From assembly GCA_026686845.1 (NCBI GenBank), contig JAIVEN010000015.1, forward strand, positions 19,015,501-19,079,500: a DNA stretch of 64,000 bases, read 5' to 3'. The notes beneath the pieces are model-generated. The model was not told the DNA's origin and searched no databases. It worked only from the letters and a program-made list of their open reading frames with translations. The translations under genes were made by a program, and so were the position numbers. Every line of letters begins with the position of its first letter. Positions within the stretch are counted from its first letter, which is position 1. This document shows, in pieces, positions 1 through 14,351 of the stretch. The DNA is from Adenanthera pavonina (taxonomy: Eukaryota; Streptophyta; Magnoliopsida; Fabales; Fabaceae).

Positions 1-389
1 AAATAAATGTAAATAGAAATGGAGAAGCAGAACGGAAAAGCATATTCTTACTTACTTATATTGAAACTCCGTTTTGGGCTGAAAATGATTCTTCGATGAG
101 ATTGAAAAATTGGGTTAAACATATTCACTTTTCATCAAACTAAGTTTAAAGCACCAAACTTAGTTCCAATAGTGATGACAAACGGGCGCTAAATCAAGCA
201 ATTGGATTGGAGCCTTTTCTTTGGAATTCTCAGAATAATCTGGAAATAGATGTATGTTGAGGCCCGTACTATGGTTCTCTACGAATAAATGCCATTATAA
301 AATATAAATTTTTTGAACGCGTCAATCTCCATTACACACCTAAATAGTAATATAAAATACACAGTGAAAATGAGAAGAGAGAGAGCAAC
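1..389 (-). other. Intron of BTB/POZ gene running off the window edge
   Basis: No coding exon is visible in this AT-rich stretch on the minus strand after the probable splice donor at 389-388. The next exon of the BTB gene should encode a segment like S-I-E-[RK]-N-[RK]; I could not find it, so it lies to the left of the window. Inferred from the neighbouring exon only. Confidence 0.4.
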
Positions 390-503
390 ATCCCAGTTCC
401 AGAGTCCGACCCTGAAAGGCTTGGATTTGATGAAGGAGCCAAATTGAATGGAGTCAATTTTCCATTGGGCTAACCTTGACATCGTCTCCACAGATGAATT
501 CAT
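390..503 (-). CDS. BTB/POZ domain protein, first exon only (At1g21780-like)
   Basis: The ATG at 503-501 opens a 38-codon exon beginning MNSSVETMSRLAQWKID and ending RVGLWNWD. The blocks V-E-T-[IM]-S-R-L-A-Q-W-[KR]-I and [FK]-V-G-[IL]-W-N-W match the N-terminus of the plant BTB/POZ protein represented by Arabidopsis At1g21780, as I recall it. Members of this group carry an N-terminal MATH-like region and a later BTB domain that recruits CUL3 ubiquitin ligases; only the first part is present here. The frame stays open upstream to an earlier ATG at 539, but homology starts at the inner methionine. A GT donor after the Asp codon (389-388) is a plausible exon end, since the translation beyond it turns into unrelated hydrophobic sequence. 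The gene is transcribed divergently from the V-ATPase gene 2.4 kb away. Exon end and identity are inferred. Confidence 0.6.
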
Positions 504-2059
504 CACGTGCGTGATTTCTGTAGCCCTGGCTATAGGCATTCACAATTGTGGAAGATGATACTTGGCGGTGGAGATTAAAGGTTAAGTGTCCATTTGGTTT
601 ATTTTTTATAAAAAAAATATTTAAAATAATTATAATTTATAAAAATAAATTTAAATAAAAATAGAAAAATTTACTACAAAACTATTTAGATAATTTTAAA
701 AAAAATAATGGCTAGAAATCATGATTTGATTTACCAACTATGCCATAAGTTTTATCTTTAAACGTGTTTGACTTGCTGCAAAATCGGATTTGTTTGATTT
801 GATTTGCTTTTTTTTTTGGACACTACGACTATGATTTAGATTTTGCGGACATAACTACCCCATTAAGTTGTTATTTTGAGGTTTGATTTTATGTTTTAGT
901 AGCAAAAATCTATGTAAGTACCCAAAAAAATCTGAATAAATAATGTTCTCATCATTCAATTAATTTTAGATTTTGTTGTCTCTACTTTCACCACCAATTT
1001 GTCGGAAGACTTTACCTGTTTAACAAAAAATTGCTATTTTATGTTATTGATTCCATTGACATTGATTCAGACTTCTTGTTTAGTTGTTGATATCAAATGA
1101 TATTTTAAGATAAAATTTTTTTCTTATTAAATTCTAATGTATATATATATTAATAATTATGAATTATAGATTTGCTTAACAAATACTGCAATTAATAATT
1201 ATTAGTAGTTTATTATGAATTTAATTTATGATTCTAAGAAGATTTAGCTCGTTTGTTTAAACTTTTAAAAAAAGTGATTTTCAAATTATTTAAAAAAAGT
1301 AACTAATTATTTAAAGATTTTTGAAAAAGTAGAAATGATTTTGTGTTTAATTAAAATAAAATAATAATTTTTAAATTATTTAACAAATAAAGAAAAAATA
1401 TGAATTTATAGTCAAATATTATTATTTTTGTAATTTTTAAAGTTACTTTGTTACATTTTTATTTTTTTTATATTTTTCTCTCTCATCTATGGTAACTATT
1501 TTTTTTTAAAAGCCATTTTAAGTCATTTTTCAAAATAAGTCGAAAATTGTTTTTTTTCAGATTCTAATTAGTTTTAAAAAATTTAAACAAATACCCTAAA
1601 AAATTTTAAAAGTATTTTTTTATATAAAAAAATAATTTTCGCATAAAAAAAAACTCCAACAAATGGCCTCAATTAACTTGTTTGATTTTGAATATTAAAC
1701 TATGAAATTTGAAATTTATTATTAATAATAGTAGTATAAATTTTAGTCGTTAATTTTTTTAAATAAATCAAAAGTTGCCTTATCATTTTTTTTTCATGAG
1801 CATCTTCTTAACGTATCAAACTTGTAAAGTGCTCTGACAAACTATACTATTAAACATTTAATATAATTGTATTTTTAGGATTTGAATTTGATACCTCTAA
1901 TTTAGTTAGTATAAATCTTAGTAGTTGAACCAAATATTTGATAATTCCTTCAATTCTTAATGTTACATAAAAGGGTTTTTTTTTCCATATTTTGGACTTG
2001 AAGCAACATGAGAGTTTTTCTTAACGGGACATCAGTTTTTTTTTTGGGTGTAATAAGGG
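504..2059. other. AT-rich intergenic region, no gene seen
   Basis: Very AT-rich DNA with long poly-A and poly-T runs and no convincing coding frame on either strand. It should hold the BTB gene promoter next to 504; I see no distinctive element there. Confidence 0.5.
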
Positions 2060-2655
2060 ATAGATTTAAAAGAAAATGATATTTTATGATCAAAATATTC
2101 AATTAATATTATTTTAAGATTAAAATATTCTAGAATGATAGAAAGAGACCACGATTTTAAAACTAATCAAAATTTTAAATAAGAAATGACCTAAATACTC
2201 TTGTTAAAAAACTTTCATTTTTCATTACTCAAGTTTTATGATTTGACACTGAGCTACACTAATTTTATATTAGACACATGATAATCATAAAAAAATTCAA
2301 ATGGGGAAACTCAATGTAAAATCGGGAAAGTTTAGTGTCAAATTGTGGAACATGAGTAGTAAATAGTAGGAATTGAGTGTCAAACTCTGAGATTAATCAG
2401 TTAAATTTTTTAGTAATTATAATGTGTCCAGTGTAAAATTGGGGTAACTTAATGTTAATTATGAAATCTGAGTAGTAAATAGTAAGAGTTGAATATTAAG
2501 TATTTTAACAAGGATATTTAATCTATTTTGTATTTAAAATTTTCATCAATTTAAGAATATAGTCTGTTTCTGTTATCTTGAAATATTTTAATTATAAAAT
2601 AATATTAATTAAATGTTTTGACCCGAAGATATCATTTTCTCTATATTGAACTGCC
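2060..2655. mobile_element. MITE-like element with ~60-bp inverted ends
   Basis: About 2072-2131 reads GAAAATGATATTTT...AATTAATATTATTTTA...AAAATATTC. The reverse complement of about 2571-2641 reads GAAAATGATATCTTC...AATTAATATTATTTTATAATTAAAATATT. These are inverted terminal repeats of roughly 60 bp bounding an AT-rich, non-coding interior of about 450 bp. No transposase is present, so this is a non-autonomous DNA element. It ends about 300 bp before the V-ATPase start codon, so it lies in or near that promoter. Exact ends and target duplication were not resolved. Confidence 0.6.
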
Positions 2656-2962
2656 ATTCCGCATAGACAATGAGGCTCGAAACTAAAGGCGTATGGATAC
2701 TGAATCCGGTAAAATATGGGCTTTGACCCAGCTCAATCGGAAGACAAGACGAAGTGCCACGACGACGACATCGGAGTCCAGGAGTGCAGGAAAAGGGTTT
2801 AGGGTAATGTCAGAACAAGCCTACTCCCGTCTCTCTCTCTCGGGCTTGACCATTACCCCGATGCAATTTTCCCCAATCAATCATTAACACCGACCTCTCT
2901 TCGCCGTCGCCATCCTTACCAATAGAAAGAAGATCACGCTGCCGTTTGGACAGTGATCAAGG

Positions 2963-5012
2963 ATGGCAGGTTTTAGCGGCGACGAAACTGCTCCATTCTT
3001 CGGCTTCCTCGGAGCCGCTGCTGCCCTCGTCTTCTCCTGTAACTCTCTCTCCTTTCTGTTTTTTTTTTCTTCGTCGTCTTCTTATTGCTCGAAACTTCTA
3101 TGTACATGTACCTGGGCGTAATTTTCTAGATTTTAGGCTGTTTGGATTCAAAGAAAGATTCAATTAATGAATCAGCATTTTTATGTTAGTGACATTCTTT
3201 ATTTATGTTTTATCTGGGAAGTTGAGTAAAAGGGCATCTTGAGATTTGATTTATTTGTTCGGGATGTTTCCCTGATGACTTAGTGGAAGCTTATGAAGAC
3301 TTGTATTTGTTAGAGTCTTTCAATGTCAATATCTGGGAAACTCTTTCCGATTTGAAGACTAGGGGAACCATATCTCGCTTTTCCGTTCGATTTAGTCTCA
3401 TTCGAATTACTTTAATTATCGATCCCTGTTGGTGTCGAATGATATTGTAGTTGTGTTTTCTTGTACTCTGTACTAATCCTAGAAAACAACGATTTGGAAT
3501 GGATATCATTGAGATTTTGCATACTTAGTTTTTCTCTTCGATATCAGGTATGGGAGCCGCCTATGGAACTGCAAAGAGTGGAGTAGGCGTGGCCTCTATG
3601 GGAGTTATGAGGCCAGAGCTTGTCATGAAATCCATTGTCCCTGTGGTTATGGCTGGAGTGCTGGGTATATATGGATTAATCATAGCTGTTATTATTAGTA
3701 CAGGAATTAATCCCAAGGCAAAATCTTACTATCTCTTCGATGGGTATGCCCACTTGTCGTCCGGCCTTGCTTGTGGTCTTGCTGGACTCTCTGCTGGAAT
3801 GGCAATTGGAATTGTTGGTGATGCTGGAGTTCGGTATGTTTTATTTTTCTTTTCTTTCCAAGTAATTTTCCTACTCTATGATCCACATCTATTTTTTCCC
3901 GCTCTTAATTTAGTGAAATTATGTGCAGTCCCAGACCTATAAATAAAATACAGGTGCCAACAATAGTGAAATAATAAATTGATTACTGAAGATAAATTGA
4001 GCTTGTCAACCATATGAAATGTCGACTCCTGACACAACTTAAAGTAATCAATCTTCTCATGAGCTGCCATTTATTTAAATTGAATCCCAAAAATATGTAC
4101 GAAGGAATTCAGGACTTCAAATGTTGTGTCACAAAGTTGGATGGAAACTGTTGCTGTTCCCATATAATTTATGGTTGTTCAAGATGTACTTCAGTCCACA
4201 GCAAGTTAAATGCCTTCCCATCTTCTGTTATCTATTATGGATCGTTAATGATCATTTGTGCACCTAGTTAATTTACGGCATTTCCTTTGGTAATTGACGA
4301 ATTAGGTGTAAATCTTGTCATGCAACAAAATAGGGAAACAAGTAATGTTAATTCATTAAGCATATTTGACTCCTAAAAGTATTTGTGGAAGTTGCTGCTG
4401 AGTTCAAATTTCCAGTTAAAATTAGCTGTTAGCTATAAAACTTTCTATGTTTCTGTGTTTGAATGCTTTGATTTATCTTGCAATTAGAAATTTGTAGTGA
4501 TCTTATGTTATTATAATTACTAATTTTTATTGATATACTTGTTTTGTATTCTATGCTGATTAATTTGTGTTAAGCTAACATAATTATTCATAATGCAAAT
4601 AGATTTGCTGGGATGGTTTTTTGTTTTTTTTTTGGGGGGGGGGGGGCAGAGTTGGGATGGTACTTGATTTTTGGAAATTTCCGTCTCTTTTTTATGTTCT
4701 GATGCTCTTAATTTATGGCACCTTGCCATTATGTTCTTTCATTATTTGTGTGCGTGTGAGCACCTGCGCACCCATGTACTCTTTTCTTTTTTATTTTAAA
4801 TCTTGTCATACATGAAAATATGGAAGAAGTCTGATTCCTGAGCTAGTTAATTTTGTTTGTAATTTGTTATTTTTTTCAGGGCTAACGCCCAGCAGCCAAA
4901 GCTGTTCGTGGGAATGATTCTTATCCTGATCTTTGCCGAAGCTCTTGCTCTGTACGGCCTCATTGTGGGAATCATCCTCTCATCCCGTGCAGGCCAATCC
5001 CGTGCTGAATGA
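2963..5012 (+). CDS. VHA-c: V-type proton ATPase 16-kDa proteolipid, subunit c
   Basis: Three exons join cleanly: 2963-3038, 3548-3833 and 4880-5012, with GT..AG introns of 509 and 1,046 bp. They encode 164 residues, the normal plant length. The protein forms the rotating c-ring of the membrane V0 sector of the vacuolar/endomembrane proton pump. Four membrane helices are visible: [21 protein letters not shown] (about 12-32), the [20 protein letters not shown] segment (about 55-74), the [20 protein letters not shown] segment (about 97-116), and [20 protein letters not shown] onward (from 129). The proton-carrying glutamate of helix four is E141 in [11 protein letters not shown]. The exon 1/2 junction falls inside a Cys codon and exon 2/3 inside an Arg codon, and both restore the expected sequence. 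The ATG at 2963 gives the canonical M-A-G-F-S-G-D-E-T start. The family is multi-copy in plants and the isoform cannot be named. Confidence 0.95.
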
Positions 5013-6860
<1,848 letters not shown>

Positions 6861-8754
6861 ACTTAGCAACGAGCTAGCTTTGCTGCTATTTGAATATCAA
6901 TTCTGTGATAGATCCAACTTTGAAATAAGTATTGTGTTTGGAACATGGTATCCTGGTGTTGTGTTGAAATAAATAACTAGGCATCTATTTTCGTATAAAA
7001 CTTGTGTTATTGATTCACAGCCTCATTGGGTTTATTGTTGTGAAGCTGGACTGAACACAGCACAATACTTGTTTGTTGTGAGGCTGAGTAGCATAACTGA
7101 ATGGTAATCACACAGTCCTCACTTGCCCCCCGCTTTCTCTGCTCTTTTTGACGTCCTACCTTCCCAACGCGTATTCCTTAATTCTCGGGACAACACAACT
7201 ATTGGTGCACTTACACAATTTACATGTATTGAAAAGATAACCGTAGGTCATCCAAACTAATTAAACTGAATCAAACCGACATGAATGATTAAAATTGAAC
7301 TGAAATAATATTTGCTTTGACTTTTGCAATTCTGAAACAAATTCAGTTCGAGTTGGTTTAATTTTAGATATTTGGAATCTCAACTAAACTGAACTAGGCC
7401 TATTATACTTCTTTTTTTATACAGTTACTATACTTATTCAATACATTGTTTGGTTCGAATTTTCAGTTAAGTTAAAATTAAACCATACCTACACTACACC
7501 ATATATGTTTTGCATAATTTAGGCCCAATCTAATAGCTAATGGTTTTTTAATTAAAAATCAACTCATTAGAATACGTTAATTAAGATCAATGAAATACTT
7601 GTGGCCTAGCCTGGAACTCAACTCCAAAGAGCCTCGGGCCTCGGCCCATTTTCTTCAATGTCGTTTCAAGTCTTGAAGGTTGAGTTTAAATAACATTGGG
7701 CTTTTCAATGTAACCAAAAAAATTAGGTAATTCAGGAAACTTGTGTTAAAAGAGCAGTAGGGACCCGAGTCCCCACCTCGTATCAACTCTGCATTGCTTA
7801 GGCTTAGTCCCTCTCTTTCAAGCCCAAAAGAAATGAAGGTTGCATTCGAAAGATTGAAAATAAGATGTCAAAGGAGAAGATTGGGTTTAGCGGAAAAGGG
7901 TAGTGGAGAGGTGTCCATATTTAATGTCTGATCATATTTTGAATAATATTATTTTCAATAGGAAGATACTTGTGATTTATCTAAAAAGAAGATTGAAAAT
8001 AAGATTTTAAAATTTTACTTCAACTAAAACATTTTATAAATATTTTATTATTTCATGAATAATAATTTTATTTTTGAGGCTGGATGAAAATTTAATTTTA
8101 TGTATCAAGAATTGCAACATCACATTTTTCTTAAACAACAAAATAACCAGCACCAATCAAATCAACCCGAAAAATAGGGGGGTGAGTGTGTGTGTGTGTG
8201 TGTAAGTAAGACTTTATACTTTGATAGGAGCTCAAAAGCTTTGATTTTCTTGTAATATTTATTATCATATTATTATTTAATAAATTTAATTCTTATTATT
8301 TTGAAAATAAGACATAAAATTATATTTTATTTATAACATGTTTTTAGTATTGTATACACTAAACATTCGATTCATTTATTTTGACTAGGTAGCTGGCAAT
8401 GAATCATTTTATTTTTTTTTCCTCCAAAAAGTAAAACAAAATAATAGAGACTTAAGAGGAAGTTTTAGTCAAAATAAAATTACGGAGCTACCTTCTTTTT
8501 CTATGAGGAGGATGCTGAGTTTGGAACTTCAGTCACGTACGTTGAACTTCAAATTTTTTATAATAAATAATTTATTTTATTTAGTCCTATGAAATTTAAG
8601 ATATATAAAATGAATGAATCTCACTTTTTTTTTTTAATGTTACTGTTTCTTCCACGCTACTACAAAGATCGAAACTTGGTTCACAGGAAGGTTGTTTAGT
8701 TTAGTTTAGTTTAGTTGGCAATATGCGTCTGTGGGGTCAAATTAAATTAAAGGG
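6861..8754. other. Intergenic region, no gene seen
   Basis: It starts with the likely 3' UTR of the acetyltransferase, followed by AT-rich DNA. Short runs noted: (TG)n at about 8182-8203 and (TTAGT)n at about 8695-8716. The stretch 7230-7510 is rich in AAACCGAACTGAA-like phrases. No coding or RNA gene was recognised. Confidence 0.4.
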
Positions 8755-8886
8755 TCAAAATCATAATCATGTTCACACAACTAAACCCCTAAAAATAATC
8801 AAAATCATAATCATGTTCAAACAACTAAACCCCTAAAAATAATCAAAATCATAATCATATTCAGACAACTAAACCCCTAAAAATAA
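8755..8886. repeat. Tandem repeat, 3 x 44 bp
   Basis: Three head-to-tail copies at 8755-8798, 8799-8842 and 8843-8886 each begin TCAAAATCATAATCAT and end ACTAAACCCCTAAAAATAA. They differ at only a few positions (for example GTTCACAC, GTTCAAAC and ATTCAGAC in the middle). No coding potential. Confidence 0.95.
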
Positions 8887-8984
8887 TGGAGCACATGCAT
8901 ATTTACAATCTTGGTTATTTTTTCTGACCATGCAACTTCACTCTTTCACATTTTGAAAATTCTCTATAGAGCTTTCATATATTA

Positions 8985-9540
8985 TCAAAGTACTAAAAAT
9001 TGAATCAAATACTGAATCAATTAAAGCACTAATTTAAAGTTTAATGGTTCAACTGTAGTTCAACAAGAATTAAATTGATGGTAATAAAATTGATAATTTT
9101 TTTATTTATATGTTATATAAAAAATTAAAAAATATTATTAGTAAGTTTCATAGCTAATATTGAAATCTAACCAAATTAATATTAATTCATAATTATATTT
9201 TGAATTCAAAATAGTTAATTAATATTCTATTTTCATATTATTTATTAAGTAAATTTATCATTATTAATAATTATGTATCATGCTTATATAATATTATAAT
9301 ATAAAAAGGAAAAAAATTATACAAAGATAATACTATTTATTACAAAAAATAATACTATTTAATCTCAAAAACTAAAAAAATTAAAAAAAAATAAACAATT
9401 CCAACTGGTTTAAGTGGTTTTCTAAAGGTTTATTACCAGTTTAAGACTAATTTAACCTTTTTCACCGATTCCCAAACTAGACAATTATCCTCTACAATCA
9501 AAACTAGACCTGATCGGATTGACAGATTTGGTCCAGCTTA
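8985..9540. mobile_element. MITE-like dispersed repeat, copy 1
   Basis: An AT-rich block of about 550 bp whose core (about 9130-9350) matches the reverse complement of about 57,180-57,420 over more than 200 bp. One shared anchor is AATAATGATAAATTTACTTAA on the opposite strand. Its right side carries the phrase CCAACTGGTTTAAGTGG, of a type common at the edges of plant short repeats. Non-coding; ends estimated from the second copy. Confidence 0.6.
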
Positions 9541-10179
9541 TTGATCCTTGTATATATATTATCTTTACTGACATATGTATATGGTAGTATTTATTAGTAT
9601 TGTACATGCCCTGACCTAAGCAAGACTCTACTCAACCCAGGTACGCAAATATAAAGGGGTGCTCACCCTCAGAATCTAACTTAATCTTCTCTTCTTCTAA
9701 ATGAATAAAAAATGGGGAAAATAAATAAATGTATCATTCATTCATAGTTGTGCGTTTGTCTTGTATGTATTAATTATTCTTGGGCTTTCCAGCACTGATC
9801 TTTCCCATTTGCACTGTTCAACCACAGCCAACGTCCCTCGCAAGAATATCAATCCAATTGGTAAACACAGCATACTAATTCTCCTCAACACCACATGATA
9901 GATATTACTCCACTTTAATAAACAAACAAAACATGCAAGATCACATACATATTGGTTAACTATTTAATATTTATTTAGTTAAACCTCCGTTTCCGAACAA
10001 CTGATATTTTCGATCTTTTAATTTGTTTTCAAACACTTTTCATTTTAGAATTTCAAGATGGCATCAAGTTTGTTTTTAAATTTATCCTTCAATAATAATA
10101 AAAGGAATAGAGAAATATTGAAGGGTACTTCTTCCATTTTATTTTATTTATCATTTTAGAAAATCTTAAATGTTCCAAA
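9541..10179. other. Intergenic region with a MITE fragment
   Basis: No gene seen. At about 10,128-10,165 the phrase ACTTCTTCCATTTTATTTTATTTATCATTTTAG resembles one terminus of the MITEs at 21.6 and 39.1 kb, so a partial copy may abut the Tat-type LTR. Confidence 0.35.
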
Positions 10180-10613
10180 TTACCTATCATTTTACATTAC
10201 TATTAAAAATAAATTTGAGAAAATATGCTCCAAGGATGCTGTAAATCTCAAAGTATATGTGAATAATGACTTTTAATCAAAATGAGTGCAAATCCTTGGG
10301 GTTCTTTGGCATAATTTACCATAGATGCTGATAGCAAAAAATAGAGATGAATGGAAATTTTTAAAGATTTTAAAGAGTATAAATGTAAAAGACTTCAATT
10401 ATTAAAAAGAATAACAATGATTATGTTTGGAATTGAGAAACAATGATGCTAGGAAATTAAAGATGGTTCTGAAGAGTAATAAGGAAAGCTAAAAAATGCA
10501 TAAAAAAAATAAGAAAGCTTGATGTATAATAACATTGATGTTGGTATGTGTTGAGCGATAGTTACAAGTTGTTAGTCTCTTATTGATTGTCGGAGCCTCT
10601 AATTTATATCCCA
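10180..10613 (-). repeat. 3' LTR of Tat-type element
   Basis: Matches 20,501-20,923 over about 400 bp. The right border (minus-strand TGGGATAT) is set by the adjacent polypurine tract. The left border is uncertain because the outermost ~20 bp do not match the other LTR. Confidence 0.7.
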
Positions 10614-10633
10614 TATCCCATTCCTTTCCGTAG

Positions 10634-11699
10634 CCACTAACTACACGTTAAGGTGTGTAACTCTAACCCACTAGATTTTTTTGTTATTTGCGTTTCTTGC
10701 ACTTTTGAGAATCATCTTGACAATTCTCTAGGCTTCTCCTTGCAGTGTGTACATATAATTTTATCATGCTTGTTTCTACCAAAATATCTCATTGATTTAG
10801 ATATTCAAGCAGGAACTAATTTATGTATATGCTAAAAAATAGCCAATCTTAACCATTTAACTCCCCACTCTACCAATAAATGAACTCCCAGATGGTCTTG
10901 TAATGATATCATGTGTCTTAGAACAAAGCATTTAAACTCTATACCTTGATGATGTTTCTGATGACGATATGACCCTTTCTCCACTGCTTTAGACCCTGTT
11001 ATAATCAAAATTTGCTTATGCCAAAATACCATGCTATCTTTTGCTGATGCTTGTATTGTCTATATAAGTCGCTGTTCTGGGGCCTTTAGCCTTTATTTGC
11101 CTGCTCTTTTCACCAAATATGGGCATTTGCTTGTTCTTCTGTATATTTATTATCTATGAAAGGCTATTTCAGCAAATAGATTAATTTTAGTCTTGAACCT
11201 TCTCCATTTACTTGAATCCATCTTTTATGTTCAAAGGCTAACACTGATCATTAGGCCTGAGGCTATCTTGATTTTTATGCACTTAAAAATTTCTGTTTTA
11301 AATTTAGCCATCAACCTACACAGATTCATATACATGTGACATACTTCCTGTCATCTTTTGGTTTATCGATTAAAAAGGGAAACCGGCATTATGACCACAT
11401 TAGTTATTTCTCCCAAGCACCAGCAACGTAGCCTTTATACCCTCCAAATGGCTTACCATAAATGCCATAATAGCATGCTTTCAGCTAAATTATTCCCAAC
11501 TCTAGAAACTATTTTCGCTCTGAAGTTATGTAGTGGCTTAACACTATCTGAGGAATCCATACACATAGATGAATATGTGCCTTTGTCTAAATTCCCAGAT
11601 TGTATGGGCATCTAAATTTTTCACTTGTAGAATATAAATCATGATAATGGTTCTTAATAAACATTGAAAATATTTTATTCATACCTCTACAATGTTCAC
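10634..11699. other. Non-coding spacer between 3' LTR and antisense PMD gene
   Basis: Belongs to the interior of the Tat-type element. Short frames here (for example 11,358-11,615 on the plus strand) show no recognised domain; they could be eroded N-terminal parts of the antisense gene. Confidence 0.35.
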
Positions 11700-13948
11700 G
11701 GGTTTAGGAGAAATGGAATCTAGGTCGAATGTTGGATCAAACTGCACCAACGTCTCTATTTCATGCGCTTAAAGGAAACACGAAGCTGCAGCTTATAACG
11801 AGGTATGTCCCTTATCATGTACTTCTTCTCTATCTACTTTAGCTACTCCTACACTGATACTTTATTCTCTATCTTTAGGCTCTTCAGCAAATGACAGCAT
11901 ATTCTTCTATGTCTCTTATTCCTTCATTCATTCAGTTCAAGCAAGCCCTATTCACTCCTTCCTTTTTTTTTCTTTTTTAAAAAAAGGTCTTCTTTATACT
12001 TACAGAAATTCTTTTGCCTTATGATTAGGGACCATGTTTTTCATTTGTCCGATATAATAATCCTCCATTATCTGGCTTAGGTACACTCCCAAGTGCTTCT
12101 ACCAGCCTACCCTTTCTATATCCTTTGTTCGATTTCAATGAACTAGTGTATAGGCCAAACCATTTGAGAAATCTCTTGGCAAACCGAAATCATGGCCTAA
12201 GCCTTCCACCGAATGGGTAAAGTGGGTCAATAGGCTTGTCCATTCTTTTGTTGACCAATGGCACGAGCTTGGCTTGTATGAAATTATTCAGATGAGTACC
12301 ATTTCAATACCTTTGGATGAGAAATTGTTAAAATCAGCTACGCAATTCTAGGCTCTAAGTTGTTCTAGATTCCTCCTTCCCTTTGGATTGCTCACTCCTA
12401 CTCTAAGAGGCGTCATATTATTGACAAGATTACCTTAACTTGGGAGTACAAAACCTATGTTGATTGACACTTTTGACTTTGCTCTTCTCTAGGTGAACAC
12501 TCCCTCTTATGCTTACTCATTATATTCTGCTGCTGCAAAGGCACATTATAACGAGGACAAAGACCCTGATATTGAAGAACACACAATATTTTTATGGAAC
12601 CTCATTTGCAAAATGATCTTTTGTCCTGCAAGTGGTAGACCTACAATGGAGTTTTTACCCCCTAGCTCACTCTTTAGCCATCAGCTCACCATTTTCTCTT
12701 GGAGTTTCCTGATAGAAGCCACCTATCATGCCCTCACCAAGTATGTCACTAACAACCCTGTTGGCCAAAAATAGTGGCAACTTATAGTTTGTTCACGTTT
12801 GGTTATTGGCATACATCCCTAAACTTCGTCCTTAAATATCCAAGTTGCCATCCAATTTCATTAGTCTCAGCTAGTCAACCTGATGCCTAGCTCTTTATTC
12901 TGCCACACCATCTACTATTTATTTTGTATTTGAGTTTTTCTTTACTCTAAATCATGAACAGGATCAATCCTCAATTTTCATTCTGACTCATGATAACCAC
13001 CTTCCTTCTTGAGTTTTTCACAATTCTATACCCTTTAAGACACTATGAGACCAGCTCTTCTGTGTGTATACTGCATTTAGAGATATTGAGGCATGAGGGA
13101 CACAAGTTACAACTTGTCCACCTTCAGTCCCTCCTTTCTTAAAAGAGTACAACTCGTAACTTTTTGGTCGTCACTTGGATCTTAACGCTTCTATATCCCT
13201 ATTCATAATTTACTCCAAAGTAGAGATCCATTAACATCACTCTTATTGGCTGAGAAAGATGATAGTATTGCTATTCCTTGGTGCTTTGTGCAGTTTGTTT
13301 CTTAGTCAACATATGAGGCATTTTTCTCATGGTGGCAGAAAAGATATAGTGAAATCATCAAGGAAATAGTTGGTATGTATTTCCTTACTTTTTCCTTTAC
13401 TTCTTTTTGGCATACAAGTTGTGTATATGGCTACAACCTCACGCTTCTTTCTTTCCTTTTTTTTCTCCTCTAGGAACCTTTCCTATTGATGAAGCTTAAA
13501 CAAGCCTTATTGCACCTTTCCAAGATCGTTCTCTAAAGACCAAATGGCTTGAGAAAGCCAGGTGCTACTCAGGGTCTCTTTACTTATGGCACTTCTTCTA
13601 GCCCGAACTCATCTTCTCCTACTTCCCACTATAAATGATGTCATTAATACCGCAATGGCTAAGCGTAAGATTGCCAAAAAGACAACTAAAATGTCAGTAC
13701 AAACCCCAAGACCTCAAAGAAAGAGCTCTTGTCACAAAACTCTGGTCATTCCCTCTCACTCTTCTTCTCCAATAGTTCTTGACAGCATTGAAGAGGATCC
13801 CAACAAGGAATGTGACACCGTTATGCCGAGTTCTCAAGTTTCATCTATGGGTCTCTTTGACACTTCTCCCAATTTTGAGAAACCATCCCTTGAATCTCTT
13901 TCTCCCATCAATGAAGATCGTGAAGTACAAAGTAAATTCTTTACCTGA
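11700..13948 (+). pseudogene. Decayed plant mobile domain (PMD) gene, antisense inside a retroelement
   Basis: The plus strand reads out PMD (aminotransferase-like) sequence in pieces. At 12,181-12,350 the frame gives P-S-T-E-W-V-K-W-V-N-R-L, then Q-W-H-E-L-G-L-Y-E-I-I-Q-M-S-T-I, and P-L-D-E-K-L-L-K-S-A, before a TAG stop. About 12,366-12,425 continues with L-P-F-G-L-L-T-P-T-L, the expected next motif. 12,493-12,774 encodes SYAYSLYSAAA...EEHTIFLWNLICKMIFC...EFLPPSS, matching the later PMD block with its E-H-x-x-F-L and C-K-x-I-F-C signature. 13,562-13,948 is a Ser/Lys-rich tail as found after the domain. PMD proteins (the MAIN/MAIL1 family in Arabidopsis) have nuclear roles in silencing, and PMDs also occur in transposons. 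Stops and frame changes make this copy dead. Confidence 0.7.
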
Positions 13949-14351
13949 GGTTTTTTTTTTAATAGATGGTCATTAAACTTATCTTTATTTCATTAAACTA
14001 AAATGGCCAAAAGAGGTCTACTTACAAAGTCAAAATATAGAAGCCATGGTATTGGCTTGATAATACAATGATGCCTTTCTATATATTCATCACTATTACC
14101 CTAAGACACACATTGTTGGCCATGCTAATGGCCTTTTTTTATTCATGCTTGTTCTCTACCATTTCCCACATATTGGGAAAGTATTTCTTCAAGTATTTGC
14201 CATTGATAAATCTCCTGTGCGGCTCTCCTTCCAAACTTGCTGACCAATAGGAATTTTTTTTCAAGACTTTGTGTATTTTAAATAGCTCTTCCCAGTTATG
14301 AGACCATTTCTGATATTCTCTATCTTTGGTTCATAATGATACAATTGTCTT
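13949..14351. other. Spacer between PMD pseudogene and pol
   Basis: Short region where the antisense gene and the minus-strand pol converge tail to tail. No conserved motif seen. Confidence 0.3.

Noticed and set aside
2693..2887. 64-codon frame upstream of VHA-c
   Set aside because: Probably 5' UTR; no recognised homology, and it ends before the VHA-c start.
4634..4646. Run of 13 G after a T-run in VHA-c intron 2
   Set aside because: Plain homopolymer, possibly with sequencing-length error; no functional claim supported.
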